IMG/VR virus record: IMGVR_UViG_3300031841_005307
Span: 1 to 43,499 of that record
Length of the DNA stretch: 43,499 nt
Source: a virus
Reading direction: 5' to 3' (one strand)
The position numbers were made by a program, and so were the translations under genes. Below the pieces are notes generated by a model. It worked only from the letters and a program-made list of their open reading frames with translations, searched no databases and was not told the DNA's origin. Below are positions 30,958 to 39,794 of this stretch, piece by piece (positions within the stretch are counted from its first letter, which is position 1; each line of letters opens with the position of its first letter).

Positions 30958-31526
30958 TGATAATCACATCAATTCAAAATCCAGGTCAAATAAGGGCTTA
31001 TACTGCGGGTCTGCGGTACCAAACATGGACTGATGCTTATTATGCTGACCCTGCTGCAATTGCTGCTTCTGGTGGAAGTCCAGACATAGAAGGTGTGTTT
31101 ACATCCATTAGTTCAGTTTCAATTTCTGAAACAGATGCGGTAATTTGGAGAGGGTATTTTCTGCCAGATGCAACATCGACCAGTTGGCAATTTCGAACCA
31201 CATCTGACGATGGTTCTTATTTGTGGGTTAATAGACAGGACGCAGGCAAACCAAGAAATGCAGCACAACTGACAAACGCTAATTTAGTTAATTCTGATTC
31301 AACAGTCAACAATGGTGGTTTACACTCTGAACAAACAGTCACTAGTGCAAATTTAACACTCAATGCAGGAATATATTATCCTATCTGTATTTTCGCATCA
31401 AATAACACTGGACCAGGAACAATCACGGTTGAATTCCGAAGAGATAGCGGAACTTGGCAATCAAATGGTACTGGGTTTTATTTCTATGACTCCGGTGCCG
31501 GTGATGGTTATATTTTAGGAAGTTAA
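30957..31526 (+). CDS. PA14-like carbohydrate-binding protein
   Basis: A 189-residue protein matching the PA14/GLEYA beta-barrel lectin pattern: VIWRGYFLPDAT, WQFRTTSDDGSYLWVN (about 73-88, the Asp-Asp-Gly sugar/calcium loop), then NNGGLHSEQT, LNAGIYYPICIFASNNTGPG and ITVEFRRDSG. PA14 domains bind sugars. It starts on GTG, one base into the fibre stop codon, so it probably forms the tip or adhesin of that fibre. No signal peptide. Arginine and sequence style differ from its neighbours. Confidence 0.75.
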   Translation: MIITSIQNPGQIRAYTAGLRYQTWTDAYYADPAAIAASGGSPDIEGVFTSISSVSISETDAVIWRGYFLPDATSTSWQFRTTSDDGSYLWVNRQDAGKPRNAAQLTNANLVNSDSTVNNGGLHSEQTVTSANLTLNAGIYYPICIFASNNTGPGTITVEFRRDSGTWQSNGTGFYFYDSGAGDGYILGS

Positions 31527-31778
31527 CAATATATTGACCCTGCTGAATAGTACTTCTAAATTTTCTAATTCTAATAGTTAACTTCTTAAATTTCTAATAT
31601 TAAAATAAGATAGATTAGATATCTATAGATTTATTAATAAGATAGAGAGAATTAGATATCTTTAATCTGTTCTTAATATTAGAGATAAGTCTACCAGATC
31701 TCTTGTATAAAAAATATACAAAAAAATTTTACGCGCTATACTAGTCTCAAGATGAGAGAAAGATAACAAGAGGAGTTC
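31527..31778 (+). promoter_or_regulatory. AT-rich regulatory gap with repeats before the glycan operon
   Basis: A 252-base gene-free stretch, very AT-rich. It holds two imperfect copies of AATAAGATAGA followed by TTAGATATCT (31604-31624 and 31636-31661) and a perfect palindrome TTGTATA-N5-TATACAA (31703-31721). A TATACT box (31737-31742) has no good -35. AAGAGGAG precedes the next start. It likely contains the promoter and operator of the downstream operon. I see no RNA gene or terminator in it. Confidence 0.5.
31703..31721 (+). promoter_or_regulatory. Palindromic operator-like site TTGTATA-AAAAA-TATACAA
   Basis: Seven-base arms, exact inverted repeat with a five-A spacer, 16 bases upstream of a TATACT box. 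This is typical of a binding site for a dimeric regulator; it could also form a weak hairpin. The regulator is unknown. Confidence 0.5.
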
Positions 31779-33698
31779 ATGTTTAATTCACCATTTGGAA
31801 GTCAGAAATCTGAAAGAACGTTCAATGAAGAGACAAGATTTGTTTTCGTCTCAGATCTCTTTGTAGAGGACTATGTTGGAGGAGCTGAACTCACTAGTCA
31901 AGCACTAATCGATTCTTCTCCTCTTCCCATCGAGACAATAAAATCCTCAGAAGTAGATCTCAAGTCTCTAGAGAACGGTCATGATAAATACTGGATTTTC
32001 GGAAATTTTACCGGAATGAATCCCGACCTGATTCCTACTATCGTTGCAAACATGGAATACTCAGTCCTAGAGTACGATTACAAGTACTGCAAATATAGGT
32101 CACCGGAGAAGCATAAAGCTGCAGAAAAAATTGACTGCAATTGCCACAATGAAATGACCGGTAAAATGATATCTGCTTTCTATCACGGAGCCAAGTCTCT
32201 TTGGTGGATGTCAGAAGACCAGATGTCCAGATACCATAGGATTTTTCCCTTTCTTTCAGAAAAAGATAATGTAGTCCTCAGTAGTGTTTTTGATGATAAG
32301 TTTTTCTACAATGTTAAACAGCTCAGAGAGAAAAACAAAGACGTTGAAAGAAAAGGCTGGATCGTGCTGGGTTCTAACAGCTGGATCAAAGGAGCCGAAG
32401 CTGCAGAAAACTGGTGTAAAGAAAACAACAAAGACTATGAAGTGGTCTGGAATCTTCCTTATGAAGAAGTTCTAGAAAAACTTTCTAAAGCAGAGGGTTT
32501 TGTGTATCTACCAGAAGGCGGGGACACATGCCCAAGAATGGTTATTGAAGCAAAACTCTTGGGTTGTAAGCTTCATTTAAATGAAAACGTTCAGCATGCC
32601 AAAGAAATTTGGTTTGACACTGACGACATGTTTGATACTGAAGCATATCTTTATGCAGCAAGATCCCGATTCTGGAACGCTCTCAGGGCAACGATGGAAT
32701 GGAAACCCACTATATCCGGATATACCACAACAAAAGATTGCATAAGCCAGAAATATCCATTCGAACAGTCAGTAAAAAGTATGCTAGGATTTGCTGATGA
32801 GGTTGTCGTCGTAGATGGAGGTTCAACTGACGGAACTTGGGAGCTCTTAGAGGAGTGGTCTAAAAAAGAAACAAGATTAAAAGTATATCGTGTTGAAAGA
32901 GATTGGAATCATAAGAGACACGCTGTTTTTGATGGTCTTCAAAAAGCAGAAGCTCGATCCCGTTGTACCGGTGACTTTCTCTGGCAGATGGACTCCGACG
33001 AGATAGTCCACGAAGATCATTATGAAAAAATTATAGCTCTTTGTAAGAACTTTCCGGAAAATGTAGATCTTATTTCTCTTCCTGTGATCGAATACTGGGG
33101 CGGACCTGAGAAAGTTCGTATGGACATCAATCCTTGGAAGTGGAGACTAAGTCGAAACAAGGATTACATTACACACGGGATCCCAGCTCAACTAAGAAGA
33201 ACTGATGAGAATGGAGATCTTTATTCTATGCCCGGTTCTGACGGTTGTGACTATGTTCATTCTGAGAGCTTTGAATTGATTCCTCATGCTTCTTTTTACA
33301 CTCAAGAAGTTCACAATGCTAGAATGGCTGCAGTATCCGGTAACAAAGAGGCACAAGAAGGTTACCAGAGATGGTTTAATTCAGTGATAGATCAACTCCC
33401 TGGAGTCCACCATTATAGTTGGTTTGATTTAGAGAGAAAGATCCTTACGTACAAAAACTACTGGTCTAGACATTGGCAAAGTCTCTACAACATAGAGCAG
33501 GAAGACTCTGTTGAAAACAACATGTTCTTTGAAAAGAAATGGTCTGATGTGACCGATGAAGATATCACTTCTTTGTCGAATAGATTGAAGACTGAAATGG
33601 GCGGCTGGATATTTCACCAGAAGGTTGACTTTGAAAGACCTACTCCTCACTTAAATCTATCTCAAGGTCAACCCTCTGTGATGAGAGAAAATGACTAA
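31779..33698 (+). CDS. Two-domain glycosyltransferase (GT-B-like + GT2)
   Basis: A 639-residue protein with two catalytic parts. Residues about 20-280 look like a GT4-type GT-B transferase: KGWIVLGSNSWIKGAE and FVYLPEGGDTCPRMVIEAKL (241-260), with the acidic residue of the family E-x7-E region. Residues about 305-560 are a GT2-type GT-A domain with VVVDGGSTDGTW (343-354) and the DxD DSD (405-407) in LWQMDSDEIV. It would transfer two sugars in sequence or build a disaccharide. First gene of the operon, with AAGAGGAG before its start. Overlaps the next gene by eight bases. Acceptor unknown. Confidence 0.8.
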   Translation: MFNSPFGSQKSERTFNEETRFVFVSDLFVEDYVGGAELTSQALIDSSPLPIETIKSSEVDLKSLENGHDKYWIFGNFTGMNPDLIPTIVANMEYSVLEYDYKYCKYRSPEKHKAAEKIDCNCHNEMTGKMISAFYHGAKSLWWMSEDQMSRYHRIFPFLSEKDNVVLSSVFDDKFFYNVKQLREKNKDVERKGWIVLGSNSWIKGAEAAENWCKENNKDYEVVWNLPYEEVLEKLSKAEGFVYLPEGGDTCPRMVIEAKLLGCKLHLNENVQHAKEIWFDTDDMFDTEAYLYAARSRFWNALRATMEWKPTISGYTTTKDCISQKYPFEQSVKSMLGFADEVVVVDGGSTDGTWELLEEWSKKETRLKVYRVERDWNHKRHAVFDGLQKAEARSRCTGDFLWQMDSDEIVHEDHYEKIIALCKNFPENVDLISLPVIEYWGGPEKVRMDINPWKWRLSRNKDYITHGIPAQLRRTDENGDLYSMPGSDGCDYVHSESFELIPHASFYTQEVHNARMAAVSGNKEAQEGYQRWFNSVIDQLPGVHHYSWFDLERKILTYKNYWSRHWQSLYNIEQEDSVENNMFFEKKWSDVTDEDITSLSNRLKTEMGGWIFHQKVDFERPTPHLNLSQGQPSVMREND

Positions 33699-34419
33699 CT
33701 TTAAAGTAATCACTCCCGCCTATAATTGTGAAAAAGAAATAGAGCAGACAATAATCTCTGTGGTGGGCCAATCTTACAAGAACTGGTCTATGGTTATTCT
33801 AGATGATTTATCAACTGACAGTACTTACGAAACCTGTGTCAATCTAGCCAAAAAGTTTGGTGTAGAAAACAAGATAGAAGTAGTCAAAAGAAAAGAAAAG
33901 CACGGGGAAGTTAGAAACACTCTGGTTGAAGTAGAAAGACTTAGAGATGAAGACGTAGTGATCAGACTCGACGCCGGCGATTGGCTAACTGATCTAGGGG
34001 CATTTCAAATTCTAGACAGCGTCTATTCACAGTATGATCCTGCTGTTGCTTGGTCAGGTCATCGATGGAGTTTTACAAACACCAATATTTCAGGACCCAT
34101 AGATCTTGAAAAATCTATCTATGATCAACCCTGGAGAACAAGTCATCTTAAGACTTTTAGAGTCAGAGACTTTATGGGTCTAAATCCAAAAAACTTTATG
34201 GATACTGAAGGTAACTATATCATGATAGCTTGCGATCAAGCTGTTTTTCTTCCGATGATAGAAAGAGCTAGAAGAAGAAAAAGACCGTTGATATTCATTC
34301 CACACTTAATGTACCATTACAATATTGATCTAGATCGAAAAGATCTTTTTCACAATGACAGATCTTATGCCCAGAAACATAGTGCAGAGTGGATCAGGGA
34401 AAGAGGATACATAGAGTGA
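33691..34419 (+). CDS. Family 2-like glycosyltransferase
   Basis: A 242-residue GT-A glycosyltransferase. The N-terminus FKVITPAYNCEKEIEQTI, followed by SVVGQSY and VILDDLSTDST (35-45), is classical for GT2; the divalent-cation site is LDAGDW (93-98), with Asp94 and Asp97. It lacks any membrane segment, so it acts in the cytoplasm on a soluble or membrane-bound acceptor. Its stop overlaps the GTG of the next gene. Confidence 0.85.
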   Translation: MTNFKVITPAYNCEKEIEQTIISVVGQSYKNWSMVILDDLSTDSTYETCVNLAKKFGVENKIEVVKRKEKHGEVRNTLVEVERLRDEDVVIRLDAGDWLTDLGAFQILDSVYSQYDPAVAWSGHRWSFTNTNISGPIDLEKSIYDQPWRTSHLKTFRVRDFMGLNPKNFMDTEGNYIMIACDQAVFLPMIERARRRKRPLIFIPHLMYHYNIDLDRKDLFHNDRSYAQKHSAEWIRERGYIE

Positions 34420-35348
34420 AAGTATTTTTTCATAATTTCAATCCTGAGTCAAACTCAGGTCCCAATAAATTCACTCGACAGTTGGCTACTAGTCTCATTA
34501 CTAGAAACAAGATAGAAATAGCTAAGAATCAAGAAGAAGCCGATACTGAATTCTGTTTAATAAGTCGTGCTAGACTAAGAGTTAAACCTACGCTTCTTAG
34601 ACTTGACGGAATATATTTTAATAGCAAACAAGATTTTATGAAACAGAACGAGCCGATCAAGTTCGCTTACCGAACTTCTGACTGTACTGTCTTTCAATCG
34701 GAGTTCAATAAAAAACTAACAACTCAGTGGTTTGGACCTAGGGAAAACTCTTGTGTCATACACAATAGACCAGACCTAGAACAGATAGCTCTTGCAAAAC
34801 CAGAAATATTTGGACAAGTAGTAAGACCTGAGACGGAAGTATGGTCATGTGCTTCTTCGTGGAGACCTCACAAGAGGCTTAACGAAAACCTAAGGTACTT
34901 CACTGAAAATGCTCCAAAAAACTCAGTTTGTATTGTAGCCGGTAAAGATGCAGATCATAAAACTCTAGAAGAATATTCTAAAAAGTCAGGCGGAAGAATT
35001 TTGTATGTAGGAGAACTAGGTTATTTAGAGCTTCTAAGTCTATACAAGAGATCTTCTCATTTTCTTCATTTGGCTTACATGGATCATTGTCCTAACGTTG
35101 TAGTAGATGCCCAAGCATCAGGCTGTAAAATAGTGTGTTCTTCTTCGGGTGGTACATCAGAAATAGTAAGCGACGGAATAGAAATACAGGACCCGGAATG
35201 GAACTTTAGAGCTTTAGATCTTTACAACCCACCTGAGATGAACTTCTCAGAGAGAAAAGAAATCTTAAAAGAAGTTCCCGGAGACATTCACGATGCCGCT
35301 GATCTATATTTTAAGAAATTAAAGGAGATCTCAATTGATAGGAATTAA
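34416..35348 (+). CDS. GT-B glycosyltransferase (GT4-like)
   Basis: A 310-residue protein. I set the start at the GTG whose GTGA overlaps the upstream stop, with GAGG before it; nine more in-frame residues exist upstream but precede the fold. A short N-terminal half is followed by the nucleotide-sugar half: ASSWRPHKRLNEN (146-158), VAGKD (174-178) and LAYMDHCPNVVVDAQASGCKI, in which Asp230 takes the usual acidic position, then SSSGGTSEIV. This is the GT4 pattern. Sugar donor and acceptor unknown. The TTG of the next gene overlaps its end by 14 bases. Confidence 0.8.
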   Translation: MKVFFHNFNPESNSGPNKFTRQLATSLITRNKIEIAKNQEEADTEFCLISRARLRVKPTLLRLDGIYFNSKQDFMKQNEPIKFAYRTSDCTVFQSEFNKKLTTQWFGPRENSCVIHNRPDLEQIALAKPEIFGQVVRPETEVWSCASSWRPHKRLNENLRYFTENAPKNSVCIVAGKDADHKTLEEYSKKSGGRILYVGELGYLELLSLYKRSSHFLHLAYMDHCPNVVVDAQASGCKIVCSSSGGTSEIVSDGIEIQDPEWNFRALDLYNPPEMNFSERKEILKEVPGDIHDAADLYFKKLKEISIDRN

Positions 35349-35940
35349 AGACATAAAGAACTACGATGACTATGTAGCACTTCAAAAGGAAAAAACCGAA
35401 GACCCTGAAAGAAGAAAAAAGTGGGAGTCTGCATTAGAGATAAATACTGCAAAGTTTATTTCTACTTTCGTACCCTACATAGACATCATAAAAGATTTCA
35501 AGGAAGAAAAATTTTATTGTCTAGGTGCCAGAACCGGCGAAGAAGCTCTAGCCCTCAGGGAGCTAGGTATCAGTAAGGCTTTAGGTGCAGATTTAGTGCC
35601 TTTTAAAGATCATGTTATTTTTTGTGACATTCACGACATGCCTTTCGAGACAAATTCAGTGGGCGGTTTCTATACAAATATATTTGATCATTCACTAGAT
35701 CCAGTCAAGTTCATACAAGAGACTGTGAGATGCTTGAAACCGGGCGGTATTGGATTTTTTCAACTTCAGATAGGCAATGATCTAGACAAGTACGGTGTTC
35801 TTTTTATCGACGACCCAAACGATTTTCACTCAATACTTTCTTCTCATGACGTGGAGATTCTAGTGAGTGAACAAAACAAGGTTCTAACACCTCACAATCA
35901 CGCTTTAAATTGGAACGTGATCTTTAGGAAAAATAAATGA
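35335..35940 (+). CDS. SAM-dependent class I methyltransferase
   Basis: A 201-residue methyltransferase. Motif I is YCLGARTGEEAL (61-72), the acidic residue at the end of strand 2 is Asp86 in GADLVPF, DIHDMPF (98-104) follows, and VRCLKPGGIGFF (131-142) is the post-II/III segment. The frame begins on TTG with AAGGAGA upstream. Its place between glycosyltransferases suggests O-methylation of a sugar, but it could also act on a different small molecule. Overlaps the next gene by four bases (ATGA). Confidence 0.75.
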   Translation: MIGIKDIKNYDDYVALQKEKTEDPERRKKWESALEINTAKFISTFVPYIDIIKDFKEEKFYCLGARTGEEALALRELGISKALGADLVPFKDHVIFCDIHDMPFETNSVGGFYTNIFDHSLDPVKFIQETVRCLKPGGIGFFQLQIGNDLDKYGVLFIDDPNDFHSILSSHDVEILVSEQNKVLTPHNHALNWNVIFRKNK

Positions 35941-36938
35941 GATTTTGCTTTTTTGATATCAATCCTGACATCAATATAGGTTCTTACAGGATATGGGTTC
36001 ACGATCTTTGTGAATCTTTAAACAACATCGGACACGAATCCAGAATACTATCTGGAATGCCCAATGAAGATCCCAGTGAAGAAGTTTTGATATTCGGAAA
36101 AAGCGTTTGGGAATCGGGAATATCTTGGAAGGAAAAGTTTCCTCAAAAAAAAGTAGGAGCAATCAACCTTCCGGCAGATTCAAAAAAAAATAATTTAGAT
36201 TTCTTCATAGTAGGATCTCACGAAGAGCGACTAAGTCTAAGTCAGCACAACAATGTTTTTCTTTACCCACTTATTGAAAAGAAGTTTATGAACCTAGAAA
36301 GAAAGGTTCACAAAAATTCTGATGTACTAAAAGTTTGCTTTCACGGTCACTATCCGCACCTTTTTAAATTTTTTCCTCACTTGTCCAGAGCCCTGGAAAG
36401 AATTAACTCTGAAGTAACTCCTGTAGAGCTGCATGTCATAACGGGCCATCCAGAAAAAGTTCAGCAATGGAATAAATCAACTGGAAGGCCAAACATAAGA
36501 GTATTTTCACACGAATATGAAAAAGTATCAGAGGTCATAAGTAAGTGTGACATTGGATTGATACCGAACATCTCAGATGTAAATGCTGCTGCTCCAAAAT
36601 ATCGACAAAATGTTGTGAACAGTGACCTAGGCTTATACAACACAGACTATGTGATAAGATTTAAAAATAAGACTAACCCTGGAAGAGCATTTGTTTTTTA
36701 TCAACATGGTATACCAGTGGTTCATGACATAAGCCCTAGTAGTTTTGAGATGATGGCCCTCACCGGTGAATACATTGTAGCTCACGAAGAAGAGTCTTGG
36801 TTTAAAGAAATCAAGTCACTGGCGCTATCTTGCGAAAAACGTCAAAACATTTCCGATAAATTTAAAGAATGTTTTGAAAAAAATTACGATCCAGAAGAAT
36901 GGGCTAAAAAACTAGTTAATCAAATAAGAGGAATATAA
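35937..36938 (+). CDS. Glycosyltransferase, GT-B fold, divergent
   Basis: A 333-residue protein. The N-terminus MRFCFFDINPDINIGSYRIW with an HDLCESLNNIGHES helix is the usual start of a GT-B glycosyltransferase. The C-terminal half contains KVCFHGHYPHLFKF, VELHVITGHPEKV, KCDIGLIPNI, KTNPGRAFVFYQHGIPVV, the last corresponding to the donor-binding helix. The family level cannot be fixed. Overlaps its upstream neighbour by four bases. No membrane segment. Confidence 0.65.
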   Translation: MRFCFFDINPDINIGSYRIWVHDLCESLNNIGHESRILSGMPNEDPSEEVLIFGKSVWESGISWKEKFPQKKVGAINLPADSKKNNLDFFIVGSHEERLSLSQHNNVFLYPLIEKKFMNLERKVHKNSDVLKVCFHGHYPHLFKFFPHLSRALERINSEVTPVELHVITGHPEKVQQWNKSTGRPNIRVFSHEYEKVSEVISKCDIGLIPNISDVNAAAPKYRQNVVNSDLGLYNTDYVIRFKNKTNPGRAFVFYQHGIPVVHDISPSSFEMMALTGEYIVAHEEESWFKEIKSLALSCEKRQNISDKFKECFEKNYDPEEWAKKLVNQIRGI

Positions 36939-36939
36939 A

Positions 36940-37674
36940 ATGAACAGAGGAATTCTTTACATAGCATTCGGAGAATGCTTTATGAAAGAACTTAGATTTT
37001 CCGCTGAGTCTGTAAAAAAGTACAATCCTGGCTTGAGCATAACAGTTTTCACTGACAAGCCTTTTGAGTGCGAATTCGTAGACAATGTACAGCTTATGGA
37101 AGTTAGACATCTTCGACCAAAGATTGACTATATCAAGTTTACTCCTTACGAGCACACTATCTTTCTAGACACAGACACTATTATAAATCACTCTCTAGAT
37201 GATCTTTTCGGAATACTTGAGAAGTATGATCTAGCCTTGGTTCACGATCTGGCAAGAAAGAGAAAAAAGTTTCAGAATACAATTCCTGAGTACGGATCGA
37301 TACCTTATTCTTTTTCTGAGATCAACACCGGTGTAATAGCTTTTAAAATGAACGAAAGAGTCGTAAATCTATTCGACGCGTGGAGAGAAAACTTTTACAA
37401 ATATTATCAAGTAGTCCCATGGGATCAACCCTCTTTTAGAATATCTGTTTGGAACAGTGATGTTACAATGTATGTTTTGCCTCCTGAATACAACATTAGA
37501 AGTATTGCAAACAGAGAGAAACAAGACAGGTTTCATCATGAGTTCGGAGAAGAACATCTTAAAGCCAGAATCTATCACATGCATGCAGACCCCAGAATAA
37601 ATCAAGGAACTTATGAAGTTTCTTCCATGGAAGAAGCTCTAGAGTATTGCAAAAAGAACTTTATGAGGTACTAA
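36940..37674 (+). CDS. GT8-like glycosyltransferase
   Basis: A 244-residue GT-A enzyme. It opens with GILYIAFGECFMKELRFSAES, then the DxD motif in TIFLDTDTIIN (Asp77, Asp79), SEINTGVIAFKMN (about 126-138) and VPWDQPSFR (about 159-167), and ends with MHADPRI. The order and the DxD-N-x-G-V-I pattern fit GT8/nucleotide-diphospho-sugar transferases. Starts one base after the previous stop with AGAGGA upstream. The sugar specificity is unknown. Confidence 0.75.
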   Translation: MNRGILYIAFGECFMKELRFSAESVKKYNPGLSITVFTDKPFECEFVDNVQLMEVRHLRPKIDYIKFTPYEHTIFLDTDTIINHSLDDLFGILEKYDLALVHDLARKRKKFQNTIPEYGSIPYSFSEINTGVIAFKMNERVVNLFDAWRENFYKYYQVVPWDQPSFRISVWNSDVTMYVLPPEYNIRSIANREKQDRFHHEFGEEHLKARIYHMHADPRINQGTYEVSSMEEALEYCKKNFMRY

Positions 37675-37675
37675 T

Positions 37676-38443
37676 ATGAAAGTGTACAAACCCGATAAAG
37701 ATCTGGACCAGCAATTTTTCAATGAAATACACGGAAAAGATGTCGTCATAGTAGGCCCAGCTGCATATCTCGAGGGTTCTGGTTTTGGAAAGAATATAGA
37801 TTCAAAAGATGTGATTGTAAGAATTAACAGATCTTTTGAGACACCAGAAAAAATACCTGAAGATGTAGGTTCTAGAACTGATATAATATATTCGTGTCTA
37901 TTGGAGACTCATCGTAATGCCGGATTTCTAGACTTTGAAAAAATAAGAAAAGCAGGGGTTAAGATGATATGTGCTCCCGGCTTTAAAAGAGTTTACGCTT
38001 CTCACCCTCAAGGTCTTTACGGGTCTCATCCAGAAATTAAAGATTCAACCTGGAAGAAGATGCATGCCGCAAAATATAAAGCCCGAATTATTTCCGAACA
38101 ATTAGACTCTGCACTTAAGTCTGCCACTCAAACCAGGCCCAACACAGGCTTTCTAGCAATATTTGACATACTAACACACCATCCCAGAACTTTATCGATT
38201 CACGGTTTTACTTTTTATCTAGATGGATTTATCAAGGGTACAAAAGAGGGTGTTGAAAAAGAGAAAAATTGCACAGAAGAAGAATTTGCTCTCTTGGCTC
38301 TTAGATCAAAAAGACATAATCAAGAAAACATGTGGAAGTTTGCAAAAGAAAATCTTCCAAAAGCAGAAAACGTGATACTAGATGACACTATGAAAAAGAT
38401 ATTATCTCTAGAAAAATTTAGCAGGGAGGAGTTTTTAAAGTGA
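37676..38443 (+). CDS. GT29-type sialyltransferase-like protein
   Basis: A 255-residue protein with the layout of GT29 sialyltransferases. A sialylmotif-L-like segment spans 22-51: VVIVGPAAYLEGSGFGKNID followed by VIVRINR. A sialylmotif-S-like segment lies at about 154-180: RPNTGFLAIFDIL then IHGFTFY. A short HNQE (214-217) stands where motif III/VS histidine and glutamate are expected, though the spacing is not canonical. The family moves CMP-sialic acid or, in some members, CMP-KDO, to glycans. A CMP-sugar-synthetase-like gene is two genes downstream, which supports a CMP-linked donor. Overlaps the next gene by four bases. Confidence 0.75.
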   Translation: MKVYKPDKDLDQQFFNEIHGKDVVIVGPAAYLEGSGFGKNIDSKDVIVRINRSFETPEKIPEDVGSRTDIIYSCLLETHRNAGFLDFEKIRKAGVKMICAPGFKRVYASHPQGLYGSHPEIKDSTWKKMHAAKYKARIISEQLDSALKSATQTRPNTGFLAIFDILTHHPRTLSIHGFTFYLDGFIKGTKEGVEKEKNCTEEEFALLALRSKRHNQENMWKFAKENLPKAENVILDDTMKKILSLEKFSREEFLK

Positions 38444-39150
38444 GTCAATCAAAAATCTGGAAGACATATGGTTCAAAAGGAGTCTCTCTTTCTGAAGAGA
38501 CTCGAATGGAAATACAAAAAAGAATCAAAGAATCAGACAGAGTTCTGGATGTAGGTTCAGCTAAGTGCATTTTTAACAGAGCAGACTACATTTTAGATAT
38601 CTTGAGTTACGAAGATCGATCTACAAACAAGTCTTGGGGACCTGAAAGAGAATTTTTTACAAAAGAATCTTGGATACAGTCTGATATTCATGAAAAATTT
38701 CCTTTTGAAGACAAATATTTTGACTTTTCTATGTGTACTCATACCCTAGAGGACATAAAAGACCCAATATCTGTTTGTAAGGAGCTTATAAGGGTTTCTA
38801 AATCTGGATATATCGAATGCCCTTCCAGAGAGATAGAATCAGTAATGAGCCTCAAGACTCCTGGCCTGGTGGGATACGGAAACCATAGATGGTTTGTTGA
38901 TATTGAAGGAAGTGTTGTTACTTTTACTAACAAGACTCCTTATGTCTATACAGATTCTAGTTTAACCCTCGACAAGAAAGATGTTAGTACTACTTACGTA
39001 GGTCTTTTCTGGAACAATTCCTTTGATGTAAAAGAAAGAGTCTTGATAGGAACTAAAGAAACGATAGAAGATCAAAGATCATTTGTCAAAAAAATAAAGA
39101 ACAGTTCTTATAGTTTCGAGAATTGCCATTCAGGCTTTTACAAAGCGTGA
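38440..39150 (+). CDS. SAM-dependent class I methyltransferase
   Basis: A 236-residue class I methyltransferase on a GTG start that overlaps the previous stop (GTGA). Motif I is VLDVGSA (35-41); FPFEDKYFDFSMCTHTLEDI (87-106) corresponds to the strand-4 Asp and the following helix; then CKELIRVSKSGYIECPSRE. The latter half (about 150-236) has no clear domain. It may methylate a sugar or ulosonate. The adjoining CMP-sugar-type gene begins inside its stop codon. Confidence 0.75.
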   Translation: MSQSKIWKTYGSKGVSLSEETRMEIQKRIKESDRVLDVGSAKCIFNRADYILDILSYEDRSTNKSWGPEREFFTKESWIQSDIHEKFPFEDKYFDFSMCTHTLEDIKDPISVCKELIRVSKSGYIECPSREIESVMSLKTPGLVGYGNHRWFVDIEGSVVTFTNKTPYVYTDSSLTLDKKDVSTTYVGLFWNNSFDVKERVLIGTKETIEDQRSFVKKIKNSSYSFENCHSGFYKA

Positions 39151-39794
39151 AAATATTCGTTCCCATAAAGGAAAACTCACAAAGAGTACCCAGAAAAAAC
39201 TTTCGAAAAGTACAGGGCACGCCTCTGTACTTAAGACTTTTTGAAAAGCTAAAAGAGTTTGAAGTTTATGTCGACACAGACAGTGATGAAATTATCGATG
39301 ATCTATCTAAAAGATACGAAAATGTAATAGCTTACAGAAGAGAAGAAAGTCTTGAAGGAGACAAAGTCTCAGTTTGTGATTTGATCCATAGTTTCATATC
39401 AAGATTTAAAATAGAAAAAGAGTGGATATGCCAGATTCACGTGACCAGTCCCTTTCTAGAGAAAGAAACTTTAGAAAAAGTTCAATCTTTTACTGGGCTA
39501 GAATATGACTCTATAGTATCTTGCAATCCGATTCAGACAAGATTGTGGAGAAAAGAAAAATACGGTATGTGTCCAATTAACCACAACCCGGTTAAGCTGG
39601 AACAGACACAAGATCTTCCTGTTTATTACGAAGAAAATTCTCTTTTCTATGCTTTTAAGTCTGACATGTTTCTTGATACTGGAATGAGAATTGGTAGAAA
39701 TCCTTTTTTTTATGAGTCTAGTTTTCCGGAAAATCTGGATATAGACACAGAAGATGATTGGAAATTGGTGAAAAAAATTGCAGAATCAAATTAA
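39147..39794 (+). CDS. CMP-ulosonate (NeuA/KdsB-type) cytidylyltransferase
   Basis: A 215-residue member of the CMP-NeuAc/CMP-KDO synthetase family. It shows the activating loop KENSQRVPRKNFRKV (8-22, like the family's R-x-x-S-x-R-x-P-x-KN), QIHVTSPFLEKE (96-107), NSLFYAF (164-170) and the terminal metal site DIDTEDDW (198-205). The enzyme would turn CTP and a 3-deoxy-2-ulosonic acid into a CMP-sugar. I chose the GTG (GTGA overlap); an ATG 24 bases upstream is an alternative. The GT29-type transferase is two genes upstream; the ulosonic acid made is unknown. Confidence 0.8.
   Translation: MKIFVPIKENSQRVPRKNFRKVQGTPLYLRLFEKLKEFEVYVDTDSDEIIDDLSKRYENVIAYRREESLEGDKVSVCDLIHSFISRFKIEKEWICQIHVTSPFLEKETLEKVQSFTGLEYDSIVSCNPIQTRLWRKEKYGMCPINHNPVKLEQTQDLPVYYEENSLFYAFKSDMFLDTGMRIGRNPFFYESSFPENLDIDTEDDWKLVKKIAESN

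Noticed and set aside
31527-31778. tRNA or small RNA gene in the AT-rich gap
   Set aside because: No cloverleaf or GC-rich stem is seen and the longest palindrome has 7-bp arms.
34389-34415. ATG start of the GT4-like gene
   Set aside because: The extra nine residues (MDQGKRIHR) lie before the first strand of the fold; the GTG overlapping the upstream stop fits family starts.
39123-39146. ATG start of the CMP-ulosonate synthetase
   Set aside because: MPFRLLQS lies before the first beta strand; GTG at 39147 gives the usual short start. Not excluded.
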